A stretch of DNA of 64,000 nt, from contig CAIQWD010000066.1 of the NCBI GenBank assembly GCA_903875445.1, forward strand, positions 1-64,000. Direction: 5' to 3'. A program made the translations under genes and the position numbers. The stretch is from an uncultured delta proteobacterium. Lineage in GTDB: Bacteria > Desulfobacterota > Desulfobulbia > Desulfobulbales > Desulfocapsaceae. Below, one piece after another: positions 26,169-34,779 of the stretch (position 1 is its first letter; each line of letters begins with the position of its first letter). The notes below the pieces were generated by a model. The model was not told where the DNA came from. It saw only the letters and a list, made by a program, of their open reading frames with translations, and ran no database searches.

Positions 26169-28780
26169 TTCTTACCTCCATCAACAATCCAGGCATCGAC
26201 CCGCAGGCCGGCCGCCGCATCATATTTTCTGGCAAACGCCTCGGGATTCTCGCGGCGCCATTTGTCCATCTCTTCGCCGGTCACTTTCTGTACCTCGACC
26301 AAGTAGCCGCCGCCGATCTGACCGACACAGTTCTCACTGGTGACGGCGCCGGGGGTGATGGTGTTGATTGCTCCGCCGCGCTCGATCTCTCCGGTTTTGA
26401 TAGGATCGTGCCGGGCGCCGTGATCGACATAGGCAACCCCCGGTCGCAATCTTTCGGTGAGATAGGCGCCGGCGAGGACGATACCGCGCTCATTGAACAC
26501 CTTGACGATATCGCCGTTTTCGATGCCCCTCTTTGCCGCCTCAAGGGGATGCAGCCAACACGGTTCGTACTTGTAACCGTCCGGACCGGTGACTTTCATG
26601 GTCGGGGTCTCGCGGGTCCAGGTGATATCGTCGCATTGGGCATGCACCCGCCAGCGTCCATGGTTGGACATGATCAGTAAGGGATAAAGTCTTGCCCTGG
26701 GACTCGACAACCGTTCATCGTGGTTGTGGCTCTTTTCCACCCATTTGGGAATCGGGCCTCTCTCCTTGTCGTCGGGATAGGCCTTGGCCAGCGCCTCGGA
26801 GTAGAATTCGAGTTTTCCGGTTGGGGTGTTGAGTTTAAATTTTTCCGGATCGAGATAGAACTGACGGAAGCCGGGAGGATCATTTTCCCAATCTTCAGCC
26901 GTATTATAGATCCAATAGCCTTTCTCTTTCAACTGCTCCCAGGAGACGAGCTTTTCGCCGCCCATGTAGCCCCAGATGGCTTTTTGCAGATCGGCAATCG
27001 TCTTGCCCTCGGTCATCTGCTGTTCCATGCCCGGGAATTTCTTGGCGACCTCAAGGACACATTCGGCATCGCTCTTCGATTCGCCGATCGGTTCGATGGC
27101 CTTCTCGGTAATCATGATATTCGGTTGCATGGTACCCTGGCGGATATTGGTGACGATATCGTCGACCTCCATGTGGGTATTGGCCGGGAGGACGATATCG
27201 GCATAGAGACAATCGTTTTCGAACCAGGGGTGTTGGGCGACTATAAACTCGATCTTCGGGCTTCTGAGGGCCACTTCCGTTTCGTGGCCGAAGTTCCAGC
27301 AGGTGATTCGGCACGGGCTGTCGGTCCAGATCATATGGATCTGCGAGCCTTTTTTCTCCGGTGCGATCGGGAAGGTGTATTCGCTGAATTGGTCGGCGGT
27401 CAGGGCATTCTGGGCGCCGGTGCCGCGAAACTTAATCGGTTCATCGGAGAGAATAGCGTTTTGAATGAGGGTCTTGGGAATAACCTGATCCTGCCAGGCG
27501 GCCACCGAGCTGTAAACAGGCAGGGCGAGGCGCTCTTCGATTTCCGGGTTCCAGAAGAAGGTGCCGCCAAGACCCTCGGCGCGGGGCAGACCGAAGTAGG
27601 TCCATTGGTGCTGATGCACCCCCGGGCCGCCCAAACCCTGCATGCCGAGGAGGATGCATTCGAGTCTCGCCGGTTCATGAGAGAAGGGGCCGCGGATGAA
27701 GCCGCCGCCGAAATAGTGGGCGATGGAGGTGGTTTTGGCGCCAAATTCGCGGGCCAGGGCCTTGATTGTCCAAACGGGAACGCCGCACTTCGCCGACGCC
27801 CATTCCGGAGTTTTCGGGATGCTGTCTTCTTTGCCCAAAACGTAATCGGCCACCTTATCCATGCCGACGGTATGGGTTCTCACGTATTCCTTGTCGTAGG
27901 TGCCCTCGGTCAGCCACATATAGATGATCGCCAGTTGCAGGGCGGCATCGGTATTGGGGAGAACCGGGATCCATTTATCGGCATGGATGGCCGCGCCGTA
28001 GTTACAATCCGGGCAGATATACACCTGCTGGATGCCGACTTCGGTGAGGTAATAACAGAGGCGGCTGGCGAACTGACCGACAAAACCCCAGGGCGTGGTC
28101 TCCGGGTCGCAGCCCCAGAACAGCACCATATCGGCGTGTTCGACCGTGTCCTTGACGATATTGGCGGCGGGATACATGATGCCCTGGGCACCCTGGCCCC
28201 AGACATGCTTGGCCCCCCAGTACCAGCCTTCCCAGCTGTCGGGGTTACGCACCTGGAGGGTGAAGCCGCCGAGGTATTCGAGAAGGACGCCGGGATGGCC
28301 GTGCGGGGTGTTGATGGTCTTACACTCGCCGTGGCCATCGCCCTGCATGAGGATGGCGTTATAGCCGTAGGTCGCATGCACCCTCTTTATCTCGGAGGCG
28401 ATGATGGTCGCCGCCTCGTCCCAGGAGATGCGGACGAATTTACTCTTGCCGCGATTTTCGGTGTTGCGTTCGCCGTTCGGATCCCAGTCCACCCGCTTCA
28501 TCGGAAAGGGGACGCGGTTTGGCGAATAGACCCGTTTTTTGTAGCCGAGAGAAAACGGTCCGGGCAGAGATTTCCAGGTGGGCTCAAGGATTTTGCCGTT
28601 CCTTTCCATCTTCCACTGGCGGACTTCCTCTTTTTTATATTTCCAGCCGTAGCGCAATGGCCGGACACGAACGATCTTGCCGTTCTTCACATCTACCATT
28701 CCTTCGGCACCACCGCCGAAGTAACCGCCGAGGCCGAGGGACCTCAAGACGGTTTTATCCTTTGTTTTAACCGGATTCAT
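26165..28780 (-). CDS. molybdopterin alpha subunit of a transhydroxylase-like oxidoreductase
   Basis: An 871-residue DMSO-reductase-family catalytic subunit. It lacks the N-terminal Cys motif for a [4Fe-4S] cluster and lacks a Tat signal, as does the pyrogallol-phloroglucinol transhydroxylase large subunit (875 residues). Shared blocks are FPMKRVDWDPNGERN, FVRISWDEAA and NPDSWEGWYWG. The Asp-Ser pair in the last block corresponds to the active-site Asp and Mo-ligand Ser of that enzyme. Further support is WGCDPETTPWG and HPLEAAKRGIENGDIVKVFN. The substrate is probably a phenolic or other hydroxylated compound, but other members of this family exist. The ATG at 28780 lies 10 nt after AAGGAG, and upstream in-frame ATG 28789 is too close to it. 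Confidence 0.85.
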   Translation of the reverse strand: MNPVKTKDKTVLRSLGLGGYFGGGAEGMVDVKNGKIVRVRPLRYGWKYKKEEVRQWKMERNGKILEPTWKSLPGPFSLGYKKRVYSPNRVPFPMKRVDWDPNGERNTENRGKSKFVRISWDEAATIIASEIKRVHATYGYNAILMQGDGHGECKTINTPHGHPGVLLEYLGGFTLQVRNPDSWEGWYWGAKHVWGQGAQGIMYPAANIVKDTVEHADMVLFWGCDPETTPWGFVGQFASRLCYYLTEVGIQQVYICPDCNYGAAIHADKWIPVLPNTDAALQLAIIYMWLTEGTYDKEYVRTHTVGMDKVADYVLGKEDSIPKTPEWASAKCGVPVWTIKALAREFGAKTTSIAHYFGGGFIRGPFSHEPARLECILLGMQGLGGPGVHQHQWTYFGLPRAEGLGGTFFWNPEIEERLALPVYSSVAAWQDQVIPKTLIQNAILSDEPIKFRGTGAQNALTADQFSEYTFPIAPEKKGSQIHMIWTDSPCRITCWNFGHETEVALRSPKIEFIVAQHPWFENDCLYADIVLPANTHMEVDDIVTNIRQGTMQPNIMITEKAIEPIGESKSDAECVLEVAKKFPGMEQQMTEGKTIADLQKAIWGYMGGEKLVSWEQLKEKGYWIYNTAEDWENDPPGFRQFYLDPEKFKLNTPTGKLEFYSEALAKAYPDDKERGPIPKWVEKSHNHDERLSSPRARLYPLLIMSNHGRWRVHAQCDDITWTRETPTMKVTGPDGYKYEPCWLHPLEAAKRGIENGDIVKVFNERGIVLAGAYLTERLRPGVAYVDHGARHDPIKTGEIERGGAINTITPGAVTSENCVGQIGGGYLVEVQKVTGEEMDKWRRENPEAFARKYDAAAGLRVDAWIVDGGKK

Positions 28781-28808
28781 CGGTATCATTCTCCTTTGAT
28801 TAAAGAAA

Positions 28809-29018
28809 CTATTTACCAAACGGACAAACCGGGAAGGCGCAGGTCGGACAATGCAGGCAGAGCCCTCCGTGGCCGAGAGCGGCCATTTCCTGGCGCGTAA
28901 ACTTCTCTCCGGTCAAAACCCTTGGGTAAATGAGATCAAGTACGGTACGGGCTGCGTACATGCCGCAGGCCGGTACACCGAGTACCGGAATATCTCCCAG
29001 ATAAGCAACCTGTTTCAT
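28809..29018 (-). CDS. small Cys-rich protein, resembling the C-terminal tail of molybdopterin-binding proteins
   Basis: A 69-residue protein. It starts with VAYLGDIPVLGVPACGMYAA and ends with GHGGLCLHC-PTC-AFPVC-PFGK. From memory, this matches the last part of deltaproteobacterial MoCF-type molybdopterin-binding proteins (about 340 residues). Here it stands alone with its own ribosome site (GGAGG, 7 nt before ATG), so it appears to be a genuine short gene rather than a truncation. The four clustered Cys could bind zinc or a cluster. It is first in the operon, 28 nt before the molybdenum alpha subunit, which suggests a role in cofactor insertion or enzyme maturation. Confidence 0.65.
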   Translation of the reverse strand: MKQVAYLGDIPVLGVPACGMYAARTVLDLIYPRVLTGEKFTRQEMAALGHGGLCLHCPTCAFPVCPFGK

Positions 29019-29152
29019 TGCCTAACCTCCACGGAATCGATAAATTTCATACAGAAAACCAGGAGTTTTTTTAGGTATCTTGCAAGAGTCTATCAGCGAA
29101 AATTCAGCGGCAGAGAGTCGATCTGATTATTGTAAGTTGTGCCGCAAATATA

Positions 29153-29190
29153 TTGTATGATATATTACATACAATTTCTTGCGTTGTCAA
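29153..29190 (-). promoter_or_regulatory. promoter of the molybdoenzyme operon with overlapping GntR operator candidate
   Basis: On the minus strand, TTGACA (29185-29190) and TAATAT (29162-29167) are 17 nt apart. The -10 box sits inside the palindrome TTGTATG-N8-CATACAA (29153-29174). Its half-site resembles those bound by FCD-type GntR repressors. Confidence 0.7.
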
Positions 29191-29417
29191 GAACGATGAA
29201 GGTCTGCGTCGGGTAATTTGTCAAGTGAGAGTGGGTGCCGGAAGTGCACCTCCCGGTGGAACAGCTGAACGACCGGAAATTTTTAGTGAAAACCCTGTCG
29301 ACAGTGCTTCATGGGAGGGTTGATGTCGTAAGATTATTGACATAATATTCAATATATACTAAAAGAATGAGGGTGATTTCGTCCCTCCTCGTTTCTCTCA
29401 GGCTCATAGCCCGAGGG

Positions 29418-29446
29418 TTGACGATATACCAAGCCGGTCATTTAAT
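29418..29446 (+). promoter_or_regulatory. candidate promoter of the GntR regulator
   Basis: TTGACG (29418-29423) and TTTAAT (29441-29446) are separated by 17 nt. The predicted leader to the GTG at 29553 is about 100 nt. Confidence 0.45.
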
Positions 29447-29552
29447 TGCAAGAAGCCGGTTGTAGATTAACAACCTCGCACCGAAGGTATGGAGCGACAA
29501 GACACTTTCGGCATTCCATAAAAATTTGTATTCAATGTGAGAGAAAAGGATT

Positions 29553-30203
29553 GTGAAAAAATACAGCAATCTGACCCTGAAGGTTTATCATCGCATAATT
29601 GAACTGATGCTCAATTATGAAATCGTTCCCGGGCAAAGGCTGGTGTTTATCGATCTGGCAAAGCAACTCGGGGTGAGTAGAACACCGGTCAACAATGCCT
29701 TGAGTATTCTGGCCCAGGAAGACTACCTCGATTTTGTTCCGAATCAAGGCTACTCGGTACACAAATTGACCAAAAAAGAGGCAGAAAACCTCTATGAGTT
29801 TCGGGAAGTATTGGAGATCGGTTTTCTCGGCAAGGCGATTCGTAACATGACCGAAAAAAAACAACGGGCCTTTGAAAGGAGTAAGCTTGATTATGAGGAG
29901 GCTATCTCCGGTCGAGTCGACCGTCGATTGTTCATTTTCGATGCGGAATTCCACGCATCTATTATCGATATGGTCGGTAACGACGTTTTGTCCGCTCGAT
30001 ATAGGGATATTTGCCAGAAGATCTTCCTTCGCTTTCGCACGGAATCCTTGCAGCTTGCGCGGATCTTGGAAATAAAACGCGAGCATCACGAACTGTATGA
30101 GGCGATTTGCCACAAAGATGTCGAGAGGGCAAAGGAATTGGTGCGCTTGCACCACAAGGCATCTAAGAAAATGTTGTTCCCCCTCATCTTTCCGGAGGAT
30201 TAA
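29553..30203 (+). CDS. GntR-family regulator with FCD ligand-binding domain
   Basis: A 216-residue FadR/FCD-type regulator. The winged helix spans residues 5-75 (LAKQLGVSRTPVNNALSILAQEDYL). The helical FCD domain follows, with the Asp/His metal-binding pattern in DAEFHASIID and REHHELYEAI. Such proteins bind small organic acids and usually repress a neighbouring catabolic operon. It is divergent from the molybdoenzyme operon, whose -10 box overlaps a suitable palindrome, so that operon is the likely target. The start is GTG, preceded by GAGAAAAGGA. Confidence 0.88.
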   Translation: MKKYSNLTLKVYHRIIELMLNYEIVPGQRLVFIDLAKQLGVSRTPVNNALSILAQEDYLDFVPNQGYSVHKLTKKEAENLYEFREVLEIGFLGKAIRNMTEKKQRAFERSKLDYEEAISGRVDRRLFIFDAEFHASIIDMVGNDVLSARYRDICQKIFLRFRTESLQLARILEIKREHHELYEAICHKDVERAKELVRLHHKASKKMLFPLIFPED

Positions 30204-30247
30204 GCCGTCATCCTGAAAGAACTTGGACAACCATCACCAAGCCGCAG

Positions 30248-30667
30248 TTATAAGGAGGGCAACCGGCCGGGATGCGACTCGGTCTCTTTGATTTGCAGCT
30301 CTTTGTGCGATCGGTCCATGATTATCTGTGTTACCTCACGAACAAAGGCATATTGACAGTGTGCCTGACAGCGTTTCAGCTGGCTCTTTTCCAGACAATA
30401 CCTCGGGCATTCCTCGGAAAGGTGTCTGCTTTCCGAATATCTTTTCCCCGAATAAAGAGAGAGAAAGTCTTGGGCTTTGATGGCCATGGTTGTGCCACAA
30501 TCCTCTGTTTCATGGGTGAAGTAGAACAGACCCTGCTCCACTTCACCCAAATTAGCCTGATATCCGATAAATATCAAAGCAAGGTCGTCCAGGAAAGCAT
30601 CCCGGGAAGCCCAGTGTTTTTTACACATCGGGCAGGTTTTAAAGTGTGTTTCTTGGTGGCGGCTCAT
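30248..30667 (-). CDS. conserved Cys-rich deltaproteobacterial protein, function unknown
   Basis: A 139-residue protein. It opens with a zinc-knuckle-like pair (KTCPMCKKHWASRDAFLDD), then LIFIGYQANLGEVEQGLFYF and a DCGTTMAI segment. The C-terminal half is Cys-rich: EECPRYCLEKSQLKRCQAHCQYAFVREV. I recall similar short proteins in sulfate reducers and Geobacter but know no function. Start 30667 is chosen because residues upstream look non-coding, and a weak GAG lies 8 nt before the ATG. It diverges from the metF/hdr operon. Confidence 0.65.
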   Translation of the reverse strand: MSRHQETHFKTCPMCKKHWASRDAFLDDLALIFIGYQANLGEVEQGLFYFTHETEDCGTTMAIKAQDFLSLYSGKRYSESRHLSEECPRYCLEKSQLKRCQAHCQYAFVREVTQIIMDRSHKELQIKETESHPGRLPSL

Positions 30668-30928
30668 GAGTATCTCGCAATATATTGGGAAGGGTTCTGC
30701 ATAGTTTACCTTAACTTTACCGTAAGGGCAAAGTAAAGACTGAGGGAGTGCAAAACAGAAATTTTTGCCTTGATAATAATTTAAATTGTTAGTTAGATGA
30801 AAGTGATAATGATGGCTGAGCGTTTTTGGTATTTCCCCAAACCAATTGCATGCCGCTGTCATTGATGCGCAGAATTTCTACTCTCCCTGAAGAAAGTAAT
30901 TCAAGATTATCATCTTACAGGAGGTTCA

Positions 30929-31810
30929 ATGGACGCCGCACAAGAAAGCAGTACTCCCGTCAGCAAAAGTTATACCCTTATCTCTGAAGTAGATCCTCCC
31001 AAGGGTGTCAATCTCGACGCTTTTCTCAATACGGCCCTGCAGGTTCGGGGGCGTGTCGATGGCGTTCGGGTAACCGATTGCGAACATGCGATCATGCGCA
31101 TGTCGCCGATTGCCCCCTGTTTGGCGCTCAAGGAAAAAGGTTTTGATCCGGAAATGATCATAACCGGTCGTGATCGTAACCGCATTTCCTTCCAGGCTGA
31201 TCTGCTCTCGGCCGCCGCCCTGGGGATTAAAAAAATTGTCATCAAGGAGGGACATGATCCGGCAGAGGGGGATCAACCGGTAGCCAGGACGAGCGGCGAC
31301 CTGGATCTCGAATCGATGCTGCAATGTGTCGCTGCACTCAACAGCGGCAAGGATCTGGCCGGCGAGTCCCTTGACGGGGCCACCGATTTTCATATAGGGG
31401 TGGGAATCGATCTCTCCGATGATGTGAATTTCAACCGGGAAAGGGCTGAGTTTCTCAAAAAGTTCCAAGTGTATGGCGTCAAGTCGGTTACCTTGGGTCC
31501 GACCTACGATGTGAATATTATCGAACAATTTCTCCCCTTTGCCGAGGAGACTGGAATTCAGCTCTTCACCTCGCTGATGTTTTTAAAATCCGTGACAATG
31601 GTACGCTACCTCAATAACCTGCCGGGAGTTCCGTCGATTCCCCATGAGTTTTTGAAAAAGATGATGCAGGCTCCGGTCAAAAAAGACGCCGGTATGCAGG
31701 TAGCTGCAGATCTCCTCAAGGAACTGGCCCCACTGGGAGATGGAGTTGTTTTACTTGCCATAGGCTGGAAGGATAGATTACCCGAATTTCTGGATCTTGT
31801 CGGTCGTTAG
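30929..31810 (+). CDS. metF: methylene-tetrahydrofolate reductase-like protein (first MetF copy)
   Basis: A 293-residue MetF-type TIM barrel. The N-terminal strand ISEVDPPKGVNLDAFL carries the Glu found in MetF active sites. MIITGRDRNRISFQADLLSAAALGI is the block that contacts the flavin and folate. Compared with the second copy at 39563 it is diverged (insert around VARTSGDLDLESMLQC) and slightly shorter, so it may act on a different C1-folate step or be a regulatory paralogue. Start: CAGGAGG before the ATG. It heads the metF-hdr-mvhD-metV-metF gene line, 9 nt before the kinase frame. Confidence 0.85.
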   Translation: MDAAQESSTPVSKSYTLISEVDPPKGVNLDAFLNTALQVRGRVDGVRVTDCEHAIMRMSPIAPCLALKEKGFDPEMIITGRDRNRISFQADLLSAAALGIKKIVIKEGHDPAEGDQPVARTSGDLDLESMLQCVAALNSGKDLAGESLDGATDFHIGVGIDLSDDVNFNRERAEFLKKFQVYGVKSVTLGPTYDVNIIEQFLPFAEETGIQLFTSLMFLKSVTMVRYLNNLPGVPSIPHEFLKKMMQAPVKKDAGMQVAADLLKELAPLGDGVVLLAIGWKDRLPEFLDLVGR

Positions 31811-31819
31811 CGAGCCGTT

Positions 31820-33363
31820 ATGACGGGTGCCGTTCATTCGACAATTAACAAGGATCCGGGATCCCTGGCTGAGTCCTTAGGTCCCTACCATTATCTCCAC
31901 ACCATTCTTCAAGAAACACCGAATGGGGTGGTGGTTGCAGGGCTTGACCATAGGGTTATTCATGCCAATCCGGCGACTGGTCGCTTTTGCGGGGTGCCGT
32001 ATGAAAATCTTGCCGGACGCACGGTGGAGCAATCCTTGGCGAGAAAAACAACACTCTTTTCAAGCTGATCGAGAAACAATTCCAGGAGGACAAGCAGGAA
32101 AACGGCTGGAAAGTAACCCAGGAAATCGATTTTTCTCGGCCCGGCCAGCGGTGCATCCTCTTTGGAGTGGCCGTTTATCCACCCGCATCCCCCGACTACT
32201 ACCTCCTCTACCTCATCGATATCACCCCGCGGAAAATACTTGAGGGTGAACTCAGACGGCGCAACGCCTTTTTCCATAACCTCATCGATAGTTCGGTGGA
32301 CGGAATTATCGCCTCGGATATGAAGGGGAAAATAGTCATTTTCAACACCGGGGCTCAGGCACTCCTCGGCTATGATGAAGAGGATACCAAGACCCTGCAT
32401 GTGACCCAGCTCTACAACGAGGGCGTCGCCTATGAGTTGATCAAACGGATGCGCTCCGATGATTTCGGTGGGAAAGGCAAGCTCTTGCGTCAACAGATGA
32501 TAGTCAAGCACAAAAACGGTAATGATATTCCGGTGAGCTTTTCCGGCGGCATCATCTATGACCATGATCTGGAGATCGCCACCTTCGGACTTTTCACCGA
32601 TCTGCGAGCCCTGCAGCAGATCGAGGAAAACCTCGAACAGACCCACAAAATGCTGATGCATTCGGAAAAGATGGCGGGTCTCGGCCGGCTCGCCGCGGGG
32701 GTGGCGCAGGAGATCAATAACCCGATGTCGGGAATTATGCTCTATGCCAATCTGGTGCAGGAAGAACTGGGCGATGAACATCCCTTGCGGCCGGACTTGC
32801 AGACCATCATCCATGAGGCGGAGCGATGCAAGGTGATTGTCGCCGACCTCTTGGAGTTCTCGCACCAGAATACCTATGAAATGGAACTGGTCGATCTCAA
32901 CGATGTCATTGTAAAGACCCTGACCATCCTGCAGCATCAGCCGCTTTTCCATAACATTACCATCATTCGCCAGTTGGATCCGGAGCTGCCGGCTATCTAC
33001 GGCAATGCAACCAGGCTTAACCAGGTGATTATGAACATTGTCGTCAATGCCGCCCAGGCGATGGACGGCAAAGGTCGGTTGCGGATTACCAGCAGGACCC
33101 GGTCCAATAAGGACATCAATGAAATCTCGATAGAAGATACCGGACCGGGCATTGAAGATGATCTGCTCGAGAAGATCTTCGAACCCTTCTTTACCACCAA
33201 GGAGACCGGTGAAGGCACCGGCCTCGGGCTGTCGGTTTCCTATGCGATTGTCAAGGAACACAAAGGGTCGATCAGGGTGACTTCCACCTCGAAAGCGGGA
33301 ACCACCTTTACCCTGAAATTTCCTGTTGTCATGGAAAATTTGATTGGAGAGAACGATGGATAA
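31820..33363 (+). pseudogene. PAS sensor histidine kinase, frameshifted and without the phospho-acceptor His
   Basis: The N-terminal PAS frame (31820-32068: LQETPNGVVVAGLDHRVIHA) ends at TGA 32066-32068. The -1 frame stays open through EKNNTLFKLIEKQFQ into the rest of the protein. The switch falls at the AGAAAAAC run (32042-32049), where one extra A would restore a single reading frame. Downstream are a second PAS domain (SSVDGIIASDMKGKIVIFN), a dimerisation box AAGVAQEINNPM and an intact HATPase (N box NQVIMNIVVNAAQAM, G boxes DTGPGI and GTGLGLS). The H-box codon at 32707-32709 is CAG (Gln) instead of His. Either a decayed kinase, a pseudokinase read by slippage, or a sequencing error at the A run. 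The 3' end overlaps hdrC by 8 nt. Confidence 0.8.
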
Positions 33364-33919
33364 AACCTGCATTTCACCCGATGACCGGAATGAAAAATTC
33401 CTCAGGAAACTGAAGGCCAGGAATATCGATGTGCAGGCCTGCTATCAGTGCGGCCGCTGTTCCTCGGGGTGTCCGATCGGCGATTTTTTTGACCTAAACG
33501 TCATGGAGGTTGTGCGCCTTGCCGGCTACGGCCAGGAAGAAAAACTCTTGCACAGCCATACCATCTGGCTGTGTGCGGCGTGCGAGACCTGCGCCACCCG
33601 GTGTCCGAACGAGATAGAGATCGCCGGTCTCATGGATGTGCTGCGGGAGCTTGCCCTGAGAAGGGGCATTGCCCCGGCCGAGCCGCGAATTCCCCTTTTC
33701 CATCAATCGTTTCTCGGGTCGATCCGCAGTCTGGGACGGGTCTGGGAAATCGGCATGATCGCCAACTATAAGATAAAGTCCGGTGACCTGACAGGCGACA
33801 TGAAACTCGGTCTCAGTATGTTTTTGAAGGGCAAGCTCAACCTCTTGCCCCATTCGATCAAAGGCAAGTCGGAAATCAAAGAATTTTTTTCCGGTAAGGG
33901 AAAGGAGTATGACCGATGA
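33356..33919 (+). CDS. hdrC: heterodisulfide reductase subunit HdrC-like iron-sulfur protein
   Basis: A 187-residue HdrC. It has two classic [4Fe-4S] motifs CxxCxxCxxxCP, at C29/32/35/39 (CYQCGRCSSGCP) and C73/76/79/83 (CAACETCATRCP). A helical tail follows. It wires HdrB to the flavin subunit HdrA. Start: GGAGAGAACG precedes the ATG at 33356, while a further upstream ATG at 33344 lies deeper inside the kinase gene. The stop overlaps the hdrB start (ATGA). Confidence 0.92.
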   Translation: MDKTCISPDDRNEKFLRKLKARNIDVQACYQCGRCSSGCPIGDFFDLNVMEVVRLAGYGQEEKLLHSHTIWLCAACETCATRCPNEIEIAGLMDVLRELALRRGIAPAEPRIPLFHQSFLGSIRSLGRVWEIGMIANYKIKSGDLTGDMKLGLSMFLKGKLNLLPHSIKGKSEIKEFFSGKGKEYDR

Positions 33920-34779
33920 AACTATCCTATTACCCTGGCTGTTCCCTCGAAGGAACGGCGCTTGATTATGACCAATCGGTACGGGCAGTCTGTCGGAAAC
34001 TGGAAATCGACCTGGTCGAAATTCCTGACTGGAACTGCTGCGGCGCATCCTCCGCCCATATGACCGACCACGAGACGGGGATGCGCTTACCGATACGTAA
34101 TCTTCTGCTGGCCAGCCAGGCGGGCCACGATATTCTCGTCCCCTGCGCTGCCTGCTTTCAACGGTTAAAGGCCGCGGACAAGGCCTTGCGGGCCGATCCC
34201 GGCTTCTGGGATGTCGGCGAATATACAGCCGACTTCGACATCCTGCATATCAGCTCCTTTCTCGCCCGACCGGAGATTCTTGCCGCCATGGAAGCGAAAG
34301 TCGCGAGAAACCTGGACGGCCTGCCGATCGCCTGTTACTACGGCTGTCTGTCGTTGCGCAATCCCCGCATCACCGATGCCGCTAATTGGGAGCGGCCGGA
34401 GACTCTCGAACGGATCATGACCGCGCTCGGTGCCAAGCCGGTAGCCTGGTCGCATCGCACCGAATGCTGCTCCGGCAGCCTCACCATGGCGCGTCCCGAT
34501 ATCGCCGAAAAACTGGTCGGCGATATCGTCGGTGCCGCTGTAAGAGGGGGCGCCACAGCAATGGTAACCGATTGTCCCATGTGCCAGGCCAACGTCGAAA
34601 GCCGACAGTCCGCCGAGCCGCACGCGCCGGCCATGCCGGTCTTTTTCGTCACCGAACTGCTCGATGCGGCGATGACCGGGTCCTATCCGGCGAAACAGCA
34701 GAAGGTACATCTTGTCTCTCCCGGGGTTCTTTCCAACATTTTCCTGGATGCAGGCATGAAAAAGGAGGGTTCGGTATGA
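33916..34779 (+). CDS. hdrB: heterodisulfide reductase subunit HdrB-like protein
   Basis: A 287-residue HdrB with two CCG domains. The first fits C-x31-CC-x34-CxxC exactly (C9, C41-C42, C77, C80). The second is C140/C144, C184-C185, C220 and C223. In its CC element CCG is replaced by CCS. In methanogen HdrB these cysteines hold two non-cubane [4Fe-4S] clusters that cleave the heterodisulfide. In MetFV-linked complexes the physiological disulfide or acceptor is not settled. It overlaps hdrC and hdrA by 4 nt each. Confidence 0.92.
   Translation: MKLSYYPGCSLEGTALDYDQSVRAVCRKLEIDLVEIPDWNCCGASSAHMTDHETGMRLPIRNLLLASQAGHDILVPCAACFQRLKAADKALRADPGFWDVGEYTADFDILHISSFLARPEILAAMEAKVARNLDGLPIACYYGCLSLRNPRITDAANWERPETLERIMTALGAKPVAWSHRTECCSGSLTMARPDIAEKLVGDIVGAAVRGGATAMVTDCPMCQANVESRQSAEPHAPAMPVFFVTELLDAAMTGSYPAKQQKVHLVSPGVLSNIFLDAGMKKEGSV

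Larger units (their letters stand above)
29019..29552. other. divergent control region, molybdoenzyme operon / GntR regulator
   Basis: 534 nt without genes. It holds a leftward promoter with overlapping palindrome, a rightward promoter candidate, and a leader of about 135 nt in front of the small Cys-rich gene. Another weak dyad ATTGA-N8-TCAAT lies near 29336-29353. Confidence 0.55.

Noticed and set aside
26720-28900. A 726-codon open frame on the + strand opposite the Mo alpha subunit
   Set aside because: It is the antisense shadow of a strongly conserved gene of high GC, with no ribosome site and no recognisable protein motif.
29019-29152. A molybdenum-cofactor riboswitch in the molybdoenzyme leader
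   Set aside because: Only a 6-bp GCGGCA/TGCCGC pairing was found, without the multi-stem Moco-RNA layout.
29337-29360. TTGACA at 29337 with TATACT at 29355 as GntR promoter
   Set aside because: The spacer is only 12 nt. The pair at 29418/29441 fits better.
34386-34775. A 130-codon N-terminal extension of hdrA
   Set aside because: It overlaps hdrB in another frame, reads as Arg-rich nonsense, and the ATG at 34776 has a strong ribosome site.
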